From Colius striatus (Eukaryota; Chordata; Aves; Coliiformes; Coliidae): a stretch of DNA of 64,000 nt. Both the position numbers and the translations under genes were made by a program. Below are positions 25,613 to 39,149 of this stretch, piece by piece. The DNA lies in the NCBI RefSeq assembly GCF_028858725.1, contig NC_084763.1:7750001-7814000 (forward strand), given 5' to 3'. Position 1 is the stretch's first letter. Each line of letters opens with the position of its first letter. Under the pieces are notes generated by a model. It saw only the letters and a list, made by a program, of their open reading frames with translations. It searched no databases and was not told the origin of the DNA.

Positions 25613-26220
25613 AGCAATGTGCCCTCGTGGCCAAGAAGGCCAATGGTATCCTGGGGTGTATTAGCAGGGCTGTGGGTAGTAGGTTGAGAGAGGTTCTCCT
25701 TCCCCTCTATTCTGCCCTTGTGAAACCACATCTGGAATATTGTGTCCAGCTCTGGGCCCCTCAGTTCAAGGACAGGGAGCTGCTGGAGAGAGTTCAGCAC
25801 AGGGCCACAAAGATGATGGAGTGGAGCATTTCCTGTATGATGAAAGGCTGAGGGAGCTGGGGCTCTTCAGCTTGGAGGAGACCTCATTAATGGTTACAAA
25901 TACATAAAAGGTGGGTGGCAGGAGGATGGAGCCAGGCTGTTCTCAGTGATGGCCAATGATAGGACAAGGGGCAACGGGTACAAGCTGGAATATAAGAGCT
26001 TCAAAGAAACATAAGGAAAAACTTCTTCCCTGTTGAGGTGATGGAGCACTGGAAGGTGCTGCCCAGATGGGTTGTGGAGTCTCCTTCTCTGGAGACATTC
26101 CAAACCCACCTGGATGAGTTCCTGTGTGACCTACTCTAGGTGACCCTGCTCTGGCAGGGGGATTGGACTGGATGAGCTTCTGAGGTCCCTTCCAGCCCTT
26201 AACATTCTGTGACTCTGTGA
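25613..26220 (+). mobile_element. CR1 LINE 3' part
   Basis: It begins within [15 protein letters not shown] codons (AGCAATGTGCCCTCGTGGCC) and runs to the tail AACATTCTGTGACTCTGTGA. The reading frame is broken near 25851. It belongs to the CTACTCTAGGTGA tail subfamily, which is more diverged than the copies with CCTGATCTAGGTGA. Confidence 0.94.
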
Positions 26221-27701
26221 ATTATCTGTTACATTTTGCCATGGAAGATGAATAAAAACTTTCAGTAGAGATGTAAAACCTCCTAGTTTGTTTGCTGAGA
26301 CCAAGCAGATGAGATGCTTTTATGGATAACTTTGCTCTTTTAGGGACAAACCTAGAGAATCTGCTGTTCAAGGAGAAAAGAGGCAATCCCTGTATTAAGG
26401 TTGCCTGCTTTGAGTAATTGAATGGAGACTACCTGGAGTTTCAGATGCATTAAAACACCGAATGTATTAAATACGTAGGTCATACATATGGCAATGTACC
26501 CCTTGGTCATCTGTCAATACAGTGTGTGACAAACTCCCAGGAGCCAGAGCTGAGGCAATGAAATCAGTCTGTGCAGAACTGCCTTTAGCATTATGTTCTG
26601 AAAAGAGCCCAGCCTAACTGTTCCCTTGCTCTTTTCCCTGGGAAACCTAAGGAGGCTACAGCCATTATTTCTCTCTACTCAGTGCTTCATGCCCTGTGCT
26701 CAGCGCGAGCTGCATTTGAGATACTAAGACTGTAAGAAAAAATTGCCTCTCTGGCAAGTTGGTAAGGGAAAGAGCAGTATCATGTGAATAAATTCTTGCT
26801 TTATGTTTTAAACTTCCTTTTTTAAAGCAGGTATGGTAATTCACCTGTTTGACACTTAAAAAAAGAAGTACTTCCATCAAACTTCTGTCTTACAGTAATA
26901 CATGCACCCATATTGCAAGGGCACAGAAAATACCTGGAGGCAAGACACCCAGCTGATCAGTTTTGAATGTTCAGCAAGTGCTCCAAAATAGGACAGTTTA
27001 GAGACAATCACACTGTGGTAAATACTGAGAGTTTTCAATATGAATTCTTTCAGAATAGAGTCCATGTTAGTCTGGTTTGGTTTGTTTTCTTTATGGCCAC
27101 TTTTCCAGGTGGGAATTTCAAAGACAGCTGAATCTCTCTGTTATACAGACAATGAGTGGGTGCTGTTACTAACTCCAGTAGGCTGGGGATGACTGCACAT
27201 GACTTACAGCTTTGTTTATTCACTGCATATTTAAATGACACATCACAAATCCAAAGGGAAACAATTAGTATCCATGTGCTGAGAAACAAAGCAGTCCTGG
27301 CTCTTGTAGTTCTCAAGTCTCAGAGGAATGACCAAGGGCAAGATTTAAAGAAGAGTTAAAAGTCACAGAAGTGAGACTTCAGTTCACTAAACCAAAATCA
27401 CACTCTTAAACATTACTTTTTTTCTCTTAGCCACCTCTCAATGCTCTCAGCACACCTTCCTTTTATCCAGAAGCTGCTCAGTCAAAAATGCATAACCACT
27501 GAGTGGTGAGCAGCCTTCACCACCAAGCGATCCCAGCATTAGGCTGCAAGGTCTTGCTCCCTGTTTCCTCTCCCTTTCTCATCCACTAAGTCTCTTACTG
27601 TTTGCAGAAAAGGACCATGTCCAAGACAGAACCTTGCCCCCAGCTTGGCTTTATGTCATAGTCTCAAGGTGGGAGTTGTTGGTGTGAATAGCCTGGGTGA
27701 G
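26221..27701. other. Intergenic, nothing recognised
   Basis: Unique AT-rich DNA between two CR1 copies; no supported gene or repeat. Confidence 0.5.
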
Positions 27702-28564
27702 GAATCACAGAATGGTAGGGATTGGAAGGGACCTCTAGAGATCATCGTGTCTAACCCTCTGCTAAATCGGGTTCACCTCCATCAGGTCACACAGGAACGT
27801 GTCCAGGTGGGTTTGGAAACCTACAGAGAAACTCCACAGCCTCCCTGGGCAGCCTGTGCCAGGGCTCCCTCACCTCAACAGGGAAATAATTTTTTCTGAT
27901 GTTTAAATGGACCTTTTTGTGTTCCAGCTTCATCCCATCACCCCTTGTCTTGTCACTCACACTACAGGAAAATGTTTTGCCCCATCTTCCTGACACCCAC
28001 CATTTAGGTACTTGTAAGTGTTGATGGGGTCCCATCTCAGTCTCCTCTTCTCCAGACTAAACAGCCCCAGTTCCCGCAGCCTTTCCTCATAAGGAAGATG
28101 TTCCAGTCCCCTGATCATCTTGCTGGCCCTGTGCTGGCCTCTCTCCAGCACTTCCCTGTCCCTCTTGAGCTGGGGAGCCCAGAACTGGCCACAGGACTCC
28201 AGATGAGGCCTCACCAGGGCAGAGTAGAGAGGGAGCAGAACCTCCCTTGACCTGCTGGCCACACTCTTCTTGATTCATCCCAGGCTGCCATTGGCCTTCT
28301 TGGCCACGAGGGCACATTGCTGGCTCATGGTCAGTTTATTATCAACCAGCACTCCCAAGTCTCTCTCTGCAGAGCTGCTCTGCAGCAGGTCAATCCCCAG
28401 CCTGTGCTGGTGCATGAGGTTGTTCCTCCTCAGCTGCAGGACTCTGCACTTGTCCTTGTTGAACCTCATGAGGTTCCTCCCTGCCCAACTCTCAAGCTGG
28501 TTGAAATCCCACTGAATGGCAGCTCAGCCTCTGGTGAATCAGCCAGTGCTCCCAGTTTGGTGTC
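27702..28564 (-). mobile_element. CR1 LINE 3' part
   Basis: This is an 860-bp minus-strand copy. The tail is at the left (GAATCACAGAATGGTAGGG) and the truncated 5' end is near 28564, corresponding to the region just after the reverse-transcriptase catalytic box. ORF2 frames are interrupted (27957-28262, 28275-28469). It shares a one-base deletion with the copies at 1486 and 42325. Confidence 0.95.
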
Positions 28565-31500
28565 AGGAAGAATCTGACTATGCTCCCATTTTGTGTTCAA
28601 GAGCTCCCACCATTTCAGGATGGAGTTTCAGGGGATGCTTTAGAGAGATGGATCCCATGAAGACACCAGGGCACCTCAGACATGGGTTCACCCTTCTCTC
28701 CATTATTTCCACATGCCTAGCTTGAGGCAGCTGTACATTTCAGCTGATCTCATAAATCAGTGTAATGGATGCTCTGGATCTCATCCTGAAGAGTTCTATT
28801 CTCTACATGAACTGCATCTATTTCTGATCTGAGGGTTTGGGATTTCATTGTGGAGCCAAGAATCCAGTATTTAAGTGCCTAACACATTCATTGGACACAT
28901 TTGCTTTAATGTGCTCTCACTAAACAGAAAAGAGAGAAAGATGAACGTTGGAGGTCATCCTATCAACTGAGGTCATCTACTAATTGTTCATTACTATACT
29001 GATAACAGAAAGAACCCTCCCCAAAAAATAAATCAAATGCACTACCATCAAATGCACACAAAGCCTACAAGAGCTCAAAGAGAAAGGTAACATATGGGGA
29101 AGGCTGAAAAAGCTAATTTTAACATGATTTAGTTCAGCAAGGAACACATCCTGATTCAAAATGTGGCTTTATTCTTATCTCACATTTGTTAAACTTAGTT
29201 ATTTTTTTGAAGATTGATTCTCACTTTTAGCAATTATTAAGGCATGTTGTTTTGCAAGTGAGCTGCTTGTACTAAATCTGGTGCTTCTTCTTGGGTAACT
29301 AGAAGAATGAATAATTAGGTAACTTACTTTTTAGACTGTGTTCTGTTAGAACAATGCAGATAATGCTTCTTATTTCTAAGGGGAATCCTTTTTATTCGTG
29401 ATTTAAGGCAATTTGGATGGAAATTTCAATTTTGCAAAAGACTTTGTATGCTCTAATCAATTAGCTATAATGCCACAGAACACTAGGAATAATAACAAAA
29501 CATGTATTGAGTTCCATTTTGAAGTTAAAACTATTTGAACAAGGAATTCCTTGTGGCCACCTGTCCCTCAAGATATGTAGAAACAGAGGAGATCAACTTC
29601 TCCCCTTCAGAGTTTTGTCATCAGGGTGTACGTTTTCTTCACCCAGGTTTCATTTCCCAATCAACCTGTTAACCTCTAATGGTCCTTGTATTGAATTTAG
29701 CTTTCCATGCAGCAAATATTAACAGTATCTACATGAAATGTATTACTTCAGCAAGTCCTACACACACACAGAAGAATCACTACAGGTGACTTCACCTGTT
29801 TCACTGACTGAGCTTTTGTGACTGACCACAAACACAGACCTCCTCCTAGGTGTAATTTACAAGGATTTCATAACTAAATCTACTCTGCAATGTGCATTTT
29901 CATGGCAATATTCAGGTCATAGGCTAAGAAAGAGAGTTTAGTAGAAACCACTCATGCCAGTGGCCCCAGTTGCACGTCAGTTTTGAAGCCACCATTGTTT
30001 CACACCAGGGCAGAAAAAAACCCCACAACATTTACATTTCAGTTTCTTTGTTAATCTGCTCCTAAGTTAGTCTGGAAATGGGTCAGTTAATGCTCTTTCA
30101 TTCTGCTTAAGATATTTTTCTTATCCATGAAGCAAAAGAATTCTCTGTCTTTGTTTGGAAAGCTGGTTTTGCTCAAGGCTCTTGATCTCTTCATATCAAT
30201 CAGCCAAGACTAATATGTGTGACAGAAAGTAGGACAGAGATCCCCAAAGAGGGACAAAAAAAATGACATGACAAATAAGCTGGGAAAGATGCAGGGTCAT
30301 TTCCCTTTCAGCTTGAGTGAAATACCTTGCTTTATGAGTCAGCACTGAAGACACAAATAGTTTGCAATTATAAAAATAGTAAGATGATGAACGTCAGACA
30401 TTTGCAGAGTGTGTTTTGCTACCCAAGTTTAACAAGACAGGAACAAACAGGACTGATTGGTCTGAGATATCACAGTTAAAAAAGCATAAACCCAGGAGAT
30501 GAATCTATGTTTTGGGTACCTAATCAAGCAGCCAGAACACCCTTGTGTAACACAGGCAGCATCACCTCACAAAGGAAAACAGCCAAGAAGTCTAACATTT
30601 CAGAAGCTTAGCTTAAGAAATCCTCATATGCACAGACACACACTCTCCTGGCCACAGAAATAAACCTGAGAAAGCAAGCAAAAGGTTCATTGCCCTGGAG
30701 CCTTCACCAGCAATTTGATACCATGAACATCCCTCTTTTTGTTGGATTTCTGACTGGATGCAGAGCAGTTCAGAAGGTGCACCTCTGCTTGCACACTGAG
30801 ACCTGACTGCCCTGCAGTAAGGCTGGAAGAACCTGCCTTGGCTTTTGCTTGTTTTCCTTTTATGCCAATGCAATTTATCTGATTTTTAACAGATTTACTC
30901 CACTTTCCCAAGAGTACCAATACGATTAAAATGTGCCTGGAAGCGTTTGTGCTGGGTCCAAATGTACTCACACAGTTACTTCCAGGGCATCAACAGCAGA
31001 ACTTACAGATCTCCCTCTGAGCTCACGTTCAAACATTTCACCCAAATACCTATTTCATGTCACCACCATTTTGACCTTGCTTTAAAACAGCAGCCCTTTT
31101 TTTGAGGGAATGTGGAGAGCTAATTAACTCCCATTGCACCAAATTATCAGAGGTGCCCTTCCCCCCTCCCCACCCATTTAAAAACAAATGCTGAGGGGGA
31201 ACATGTAAGATTTTGCAGGCAGAGACAGTAGAGATACTCTCACTTAGTGATTCTCTCCCTGCCATTCTCAGATGACAAAATTCATTTTCCAGGAGAGCTT
31301 TACCATCATTTGTTGTAATGAAAGTGACAGATAAATTAAGCCTGATCAGGGAAAGTAAATGACGGTGTATTCCAGGGGAGGGGCTGGGTCAGAATTGTCC
31401 ATATTAACATCAGGCAGCTAGCCTAAATCTGGACAACATGGATATGGAGTGAGGTCCTGCCCTGGGAGCAGAGATGCCAGTAGGGTGAGGTCCAGCCCCA

Positions 31501-34500
31501 TAAATCAATAGTCTTCTGCAGCTAAAGCTTGTCATCTAACCTCTGTTCCTGAATTTCTCCATCTCGATGCATGTCCACCAGGATATCATAAAGCTCAGCT
31601 GCCTAATGTCTGTGAAGCTTTTTGACAGTCCCAGATGGAAGCTGCTCCATGGAGAGCTGCCTCTACCTCCTCGATGCTGCTGCACTTCTTCATCCACCCT
31701 TTTATCGACTGGTACTTCGTGCCCCCTCCCTTCGCAGCCGAAGCAGCGAGCGAATAGAAATGACAAAGTGCGCTTCCAAACTTCCCTCCCACTCACCTCT
31801 CCTCCATCTGTCGGAGAGAGAGATTTTATTTGCTGCAGAAGTGCTGTCTGGCTAAAAATGTGAGCACTTTTTACAGCATGATCCCACTCTCTCCTCCACA
31901 CACACCCACTGCCCAAGTGCTTCACTTTGAAATACGACATCGCTCCTTAGCTAACACCCTGTGTAAGAAGAGGCTTCTACAGCACAATCTATTAGGTGCT
32001 GACTACAAAGCTGCTATAAAATCCCACATGGTGTTCACTGCTGATCATCTCCACCCTACCTCTTTAGAATGGAAAGGAACACAGGATATCCGACAACAAA
32101 GACTATTTTTCTTTCTCTTTTCCCTGTCACAAACAGCCCAATTCAGTCATTTCACCTCACTGCTTCTAAATGTTGAGGTTTCATCTCGAGTCTCATGACC
32201 AATCAGCACTTCTCTCTAATTCCTGGCTCCTGTAAGGAAGTGCTCACTGTTTCTTTGAAAGAAAGCAATAAGTTGAGCATCCCTGTCTGGGGAAGAAATT
32301 GAGGTTTGGCTGAAGACACTCTAAAAGATTCAGGAAATAAAGATACTGCCTCAAAAGTCGTTAAACACACAATAGAACCCTTTGGTTTTAAGCCAGTGTG
32401 CAACACTTTTAAATCTGTGGAACTGGGAAAGGGGAGGACTGAGGAATAGGGAAAGCTTGTGGTCATCCATACAAGACTGTCCACCACCTGCAACTAAAGG
32501 GAATACAAAAACCTGTGCTCAGGTGGTATTCTTGTCCAGATCTCAGGGCCTGGGCTTCAGACACTGTTCAAAGAGAAATCAAAGGAATAATTAGATGAAA
32601 AGGGGAGATGTTGCTTCATATATCATTGAGCTAAAACCTCTGAACTTCAAAAACCTCTCCCAACTTCATTCTTATTCAGAATACTGCAGCTTTCATAAAG
32701 GGAAAAGTTTGTACAGTCTGGGACTTCTCTGAGTTTGAACAGTCAAAGGAAGACTCTTTCCCAGGTATGTATAAAATGGTCTATCTTATCAAACTAGGTA
32801 GACAGATAATTTCATTCCATGTTTTCAGCTACTTTTTAAGTAATCTTTGCAGACTGAGTACCAAATGGGGATGGTTGGGAGATGAGCATCAGGCAAGAAG
32901 TGGCCTTTTCTTGTCTTTCTCACCCTGATTTTGCTTAGCAGGAATGTGGAGATGGAGATCCACGCTATAGCTTTGAGCCAGGAAAGCTGGTGTCCCTTCT
33001 TCCATCTGAAAGCAACTCCTGCAGATAATGCTCTAACAATTCTTACCAAAAGGCTTCAACCAGAGAAGCAGATGGATCACTGATGCCACTTAAAGGCCAG
33101 GGCTATACTACCAAGTGATTACAGTTCATACTGGAAGCTCATTACATCTAGGAGGAAATGTTTTCTTGTCAGGTAATGGTGACCAGTCCCAAGGGGTGAC
33201 CCCAGCCTTGGACATGCTGCAGTCAATCCTGACAGCTGCTCAAGAGTTACAGCTCCTCCTGCCCAAAGGGGGTTGTCTAACCTAGGTCGCCAAAACACAT
33301 CCTCATCACGTCCTCCTCCTACTTAACAGAAGATTCAGCGTCTTTATCTCGATGACTCACAAGCCACAAGAGCTTCAGAAAGCAAAAAATAGATGGGAGA
33401 CAGAAATTTCTGAACTAAACAACACAAAATGGGTAAGGTGAGGGGATGAGGAAAGACACGTCTGTAGAGCCAATGGTGGAAACCAGCAAAATTCTCCTCT
33501 CCACACCCATACTCAGCAACAAACAGCAACCTGGTTTGCATTTCCAGCACATAAAATATTCCACACAGTGACAAAAGTCTTCTCTTCTTCCCTACAAGAA
33601 GGCTGCTGCAGAGCACAGAGCTATAAATACCCCAGCTCACAGGTACCATTTGTTGTGCTACAAGTTGATTCCTTTCTTAAACATCAGACTCCTCCAGCAG
33701 GAGTAAAGAGTGGTGAGAAACTGTAACATCAGGAAATTCCTTCCTATTAGCTAGTACTTAATCTTGTCTTCACAGCACTGAACAGCAGACACATTCAAAG
33801 GGAGAGGGTTAGGGAAAAGTAAGAGTTGCCCAGGTGTGTTATTTACAGAGACAAGCAGAACAACTTGGAGGCTGACAGGTTTTTTTTCATTACTTGCTTA
33901 CTCCACTTCAGTGTGATCCCTCTGCAGGTCTCCAAGCCCAGAGTTCCTTGTTAACTGCCCAAAGTGCACCTTTAAGGAAAGGAAACCATATTTTATCTAG
34001 GAACTGTGGACAAAATGTGGTCCTGCATAATTGGTTAAAACAAGGCATTGAAATGCTTTGCATCTGCCTGATAATCATGGTCCAAATAAACACAGAAGCA
34101 CTGCTAACTTACTCCAGGACTTTTCAGTGGAAAAATATCACACAAGATTGCAATGCCACAGTTGTCCTAAAAATCTTCTAAGTCTCCAGACTGATGGAGG
34201 TAGGTAAGCAACACGAGTATCTGCATTTAATGGACACAAGGGCCTGAGTATAGGGACAGCCTGTGAAACAGCCTTCTCCACCTTGAAGGTCACTTGGAGC
34301 TTGACCCTGTAAAGCAGTAGATTGACTGGGGGAAGGGAAAGGGCTTCAGAAGAAAATAGGTGAGATTAGGAATTGGCCAAGACCAAAACCAAGATACTGG
34401 GCTGCACCACCCTTGGTAGCACCCCTCTGAGCCAGTGTCTCCATTATACACCCAGAACAGCGGTGTTTTGACAAGGTTGAACAGCTCAGCATGTTACCTA

Positions 34501-37500
34501 CCTGTAAATCCAGCCAGGATCCAGAAAATAGGCAGCTCTTTCTCACCTTCTGCTTTAGTAAAGTGCTTCCCAAGGTCCTTGGACACCGTGGGTATCACCA
34601 TAAAGCACAGAATGGTCGCTGTTGAGTAGCCTCTGAACTATTCTCCCAGGGAACAGGAGATCCAGGTTTAACTCCACAGCCCCTAGAGCTTAGCAGAGGA
34701 TGAGCCTGGCTACTGGGCTGCTGGCATTTCCACCTGTCCTGCTGAAGCTGTTGCACTGCACAATGAATTCAGAAGCTAAAGTGGGCTCAACCCTGCCCTG
34801 GCAGCCAAGCATCAGCAATACTGGAGCTGCAGGTCCCCTTCCAAGGACTGGTTGTTTTTTTTCACAAGTACTAGTGCTGACATCTGCAACTGCAAAGCAC
34901 ATAATCCTTTCCTGATTGCGTCCCTCTTCCACTCTCTGCCCCAAAGAAACCCTGAACTCAGTCACCTTCAGCAGCAGCTGCAGCAAATGTGCCTCCAGGC
35001 AAATCAGCACATGGCTCAGAGCATCCTCCTGGGAGGGCTGAGGTTGAAATCTGGTGTCTCAGCAGCCTAGATCAGTACTCCAGCCACTCAGCTGTTATAC
35101 AAAGACTCATCAGCACGTCCCCCTCCAAGTAAACTTTTTCTTCTGGCTGCCTCCTGGTGAAAATAAATGTTGATCTGTTCTTTTGAAGGAGAGACTACTA
35201 AAGGTTTCCATGCTGCACTCTTCAGACACCTTCCTACTCCCAGACTCCCCCGGTCAAAGCCCCAGTGTCTGAAACTCACCTGTATTCAGCTTTTCCTTTC
35301 TGCATGTCTTTTGACACCTGAAATGCCATTTCAGATCACCAGTACCTCTCAGCTCAGTGGTCTTTTGCTCCATTTCCCATATAGAGGTGCTCCACTTTCT
35401 CCACAGGAATCAGGCACCTCATCTGCTTCTGCTTCAGAGCCCTTTTAAGCAACTTTGTGTTCAAGGGTTCTCCCAGTTTTGAGGTCCTGCCTAGAAGTAC
35501 TAGACATGTCCATGTCCTGAGAGAAAGGTTGTATGAAACATGTAGGGTGCTCCAGACTACGCAGGTACTGACTTTGACTGGGACATCACTAACACTGGTA
35601 GCTGTTTACTAGGGTAAAACAGGTTAGTTTTACTCTGTCTATTTCTAGTGAAGCAGGCAACATTTCAAGCCAACACCTTGAATATTCTCTCTCTGACTGT
35701 TCAAAGGTAAAAAACCTCATCCCAAGACTTCATAAAGCACAAGCAGCACAAGACAAGCAAATGTTACAATGAATAGTTCACAGAGAGGTGTCTGGCACTG
35801 AACTGGTGCAACACAGCTTTGGTAAAGGGCTATTTACCCCATCACAAAAGGGAACTACAAGGATTTGTTTCTGTGAGATTTAATGGAAACTAATTTCTGG
35901 CATCACTTTATTTCCCCACAGGATGTCTCAGAGGTAACATGATTCTCTCCACTGCTTGCTAGAAGTTCAGCACTGGTTTACACACAACAATTTAGAAATC
36001 AGATGCTCTGAAGCCCAATGAAAGGGACTCAGAAATGGCTGGAGCATTGACATCACATGGATCACTAGCAAATGCACCTTTAAACCATGAAACTTTGTGT
36101 GCAGACTAGATGGAAGATGGGCTGCAGGTGAGTAAGTCTTTTACCAATTTCTTTCCACACTATTTCCACAGATTGAGATTCCACAGAACGCAACGATCGT
36201 AACAAAGACACGACAACCCATCCTCTTCCAACAAGGCAGGACCAACACAGCAAAGATGACAGCATGAATATACATCACTTGTGCACACACACACATCCAC
36301 CACGCTCAGATCAGAGGCTGAAAATAGCATCAGAGGTGCACGTCAGAAGAACAAAAGAAATGCTTCCATTCTGACAGTGTCTGTTTGCAATGGCCACCAG
36401 TCTGAGAACTCAGCTGCTCTGGGGTTGAAGTAGCTGACCCTGAAGTGTTTCACAGGGACTTTGAGTGGATATACTGCCAGAAATCTTGGTGTATCAACAC
36501 AGTCAATGAAAACTACAACATGAAATACCTGAACTGTTCCAACACCAGCTCGTAGAAACGAGCGTTAGGGAAGACGTCTACTAGACCAAGGTAAACAAGA
36601 GTATGGTAATTGCCCAGTGCCTTGCTGATACACTTCTGAGTTACATGCTAACTGCAAGCCTGAAGGACAGATGTGCCATAAATCTAACACACACAACAAA
36701 GGCAGAAGCTCAGCTGCCATGGCTGTGACCCCCTCTCACGTAGGGAAAGGTGCTTCCTAATCGGTTTTCAGCAAATAATGTCACGGGGATTGCCAGCAGG
36801 AAAACTTTTTGTGTTTACACTGAGGTAAGACAATCCCTTCCCTCCTACTCTTTCAGTGAGCAAAAAGGCAAAAGGCTTCCCTTTAGGAATGAAGGCAAAT
36901 TAACAGCGAATGTTTAAGTGTTTTGCTGAGTCAGCATTTGTAACAGCTAATTGTCAGAGAAGTGTTACAGAATAAAACTGAGGGTAGTACTATGAAAACA
37001 ATGTTTTTAAGGGGAATAAAGGAAAAAAAGGTGGAAAGTACCCATCACTTACCATGCAGAGTCTTGTATTACCAAGAGCTTCAAGCAAGCAAGAGTCTTT
37101 TTTTCTTGAGGAATTTGGAATCTGGAGAACTGCCACCTTTTCACACCATACCCCTGTCTTCCAACTACAGTAAATAGTTTATTCTTCTTTTTCATTTGGG
37201 TGTCATTTTTGTATTGCCAGGGAGAGAGGGATTGTAAGTTGCCAGTTTCTGAGCTTTTCAAGCCTTTTCTATATTCTTTTCAACTCAACACAGCTCAGAC
37301 AGGCAGAAGTGGGTGGATTAGCTTGACAGCCCGCATCCACTACTCGGTTCCAAGGTTTCAGTGCAATATGTATCTCACACATATCAAGGCACCTGTCACA
37401 GCTCTTAAGCCCTTTGAGTCAAAGGCATTAGCTGGTGACAGAATGCTGGAGCTTCCACTGGAGTAATAAAGAGTTTCAAATCAAACAAACCTCTAAAACA

Positions 37501-38659
37501 ATATCTGGACAACCCCTTTTTGCTAATTAAAACATTCAAATAGGATGAACAGCACATAACTTGTTATCATATGAAGAGATTGCCATGCAAAAGAAAGGGT
37601 CTATGATTATTTATGCAGATCACCATGGGGGGAAAAAAATCTCTTTAAGAACTGATACTGGACTTGAGGTTCAACTGGATTTCTCATCACACTGAAATCT
37701 AGCTCTGAAACCATGAGCCTTGAAATTTGAATTGCCATTAATTTTGACTAGCAGTCAGTATTTCACACGTTATTGAAATAAGTCCCACCTAAGAGTGGCA
37801 ATTCAAAGCCAGAAAATGACTAGTGGTCATCTGCAGGGAACCATACCAGAGATTATAGGTCCCTGGATCAAATGTACTCAAGATAAAATTGTACCCAAGG
37901 TGGAAGCTTTTGGTGCAACAGAACTTCTGTTCTTAGGTCTCTTTCTTTGTTCCTTCTTTACTTGGTGTTTTGCAGTGATGTTTCTAAAGCTTCATGTTTC
38001 TCATGAAGAGAAAGGGGAAGTGTGATCAGATTTTTAGACTGTTACCAGCAAGCATTTCTAAATTGTAGTTGTCCTTAAAAAGTTTAGGTGGCACTTTCTG
38101 CCACAAACGTGAACACTCAAGCCAAGAAACTGATCAGGAAAGATTCTTGGAGTCATCTCAAATGCAAAACACACATTGTTATAGCAAACCAAGCCAAAGA
38201 AGTTACAGTACTTATCCAACTTTCTTAATCATGATGTTTATACAGTGCAAGCGATTGGCATTCCATTTCATCAATGGATGGTTTTAAACTATGTTCTAGA
38301 CCCTTACATAAGCAACAAGGCTTCTTCAAGAAGCAGCACTTAGAAAATAGTCTTAATGCAGAAAAGAGCAATTACAATGCAACAGACAATGATTTCTGCT
38401 GCCCACATTGCTCCCTTCTACAGCAGCGTTTCGTTCTTACCCATATAAAATGTCCCACTTCCACAACACTGAGCATAACAAGAAGTTATTTGTTGAGTTG
38501 AAACTACTTGGTAACTACACAATGTGGCCTCCTTTTCAAGACCAAGTATTTCAACTAAGGGATACTCTAATTATATTTAACATGCAAATGCTTTCATTTT
38601 CAAAGCTGCTGAAGGAAACTGCAGTATGTTGGGGACATTCCAAGAGTAAAACAGCATCA
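28565..38659. other. 10-kb intergenic block almost free of repeats
   Basis: No CR1 is seen in this stretch, only the faint old-repeat candidate at 31.5 kb. No exon can be supported. A minus-strand AATAAA at 37178-37183 could serve as a distal polyadenylation signal for TRANK1, but nothing else supports this. Confidence 0.5.
31524..31650 (+). mobile_element. Possible ancient MIR/L2-like remnant
   Basis: CTTGTCATCTAACCTCTGTT, CTGAATTTCTCCATCTCGAT and AATGTCTGTGAAGC occur in the order and spacing of the conserved 3' segment shared by MIR and L2-type elements. The match is by eye and weak; a 134-codon minus-strand open frame across this segment has no recognisable product. Confidence 0.3.
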
Positions 38660-39149
38660 GCTCCTCAGCTCAAGAGGGACAGGGAACTGCTGGAGAGAGT
38701 CCAGCACAGGGCCACCAAGATGATCAGGAGACTGGAACATCTTTCATACAAGGAAAGGCTGCACGAACTGGGGCTGTTTAGTCTGGAGAAGAGGAGATTG
38801 AAGGGAGACCTTATTAACACTTACAAATATCTAAAGGGTGGGTGTCAGGAGGTTGGGACATCCCTTATTTCTATTATATCTAGCAAAAGGACAAGGGGTA
38901 ATGGGATGAAGCTGGAACATGAAAAGTTCCATTTAAACACAAGGAAAAACTATTTCACTGTGAGGTGAGGGAGCCCTGGCACAGGCTGCCCAGAGGGGTT
39001 GTGGAGGCTCCTTCCTTGGAGGTCTTCAAGACCCGCCTGGACATGTTCCTATGTGACCTGATCTAGGTGAACCCGCTTCTGCAGGGGCGGTTGGACTGGA
39101 TGATCTCTAAAGGTCCCTTCCAACCCCTACCATTCTATGATTCTATGAT
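38660..39149 (+). mobile_element. CR1 LINE 3' part, downstream of TRANK1
   Basis: It runs from CTCCTCAGCTCAAGAGGGAC to the complete tail ATTCTATGATTCTATGAT. The 38.98-39.06 kb section is almost identical to the copies at 2.15 and 49.85 kb (GAGGCTCCTTCCTTGGAGGT), indicating a young subfamily. It bounds the region where the TRANK1 3' UTR would lie. Confidence 0.95.

Noticed and set aside
31536..31940. 134-codon minus-strand open frame overlapping a 98-codon plus-strand frame
   Set aside because: Peptides resemble nothing known; the segment includes a possible ancient repeat and a slightly GC-richer patch that lengthens frames by chance.
38408..38968. 186-codon plus-strand frame
   Set aside because: The second half is CR1 ORF2 and the first half is unique intergenic DNA; it is a chance fusion across the insertion boundary.
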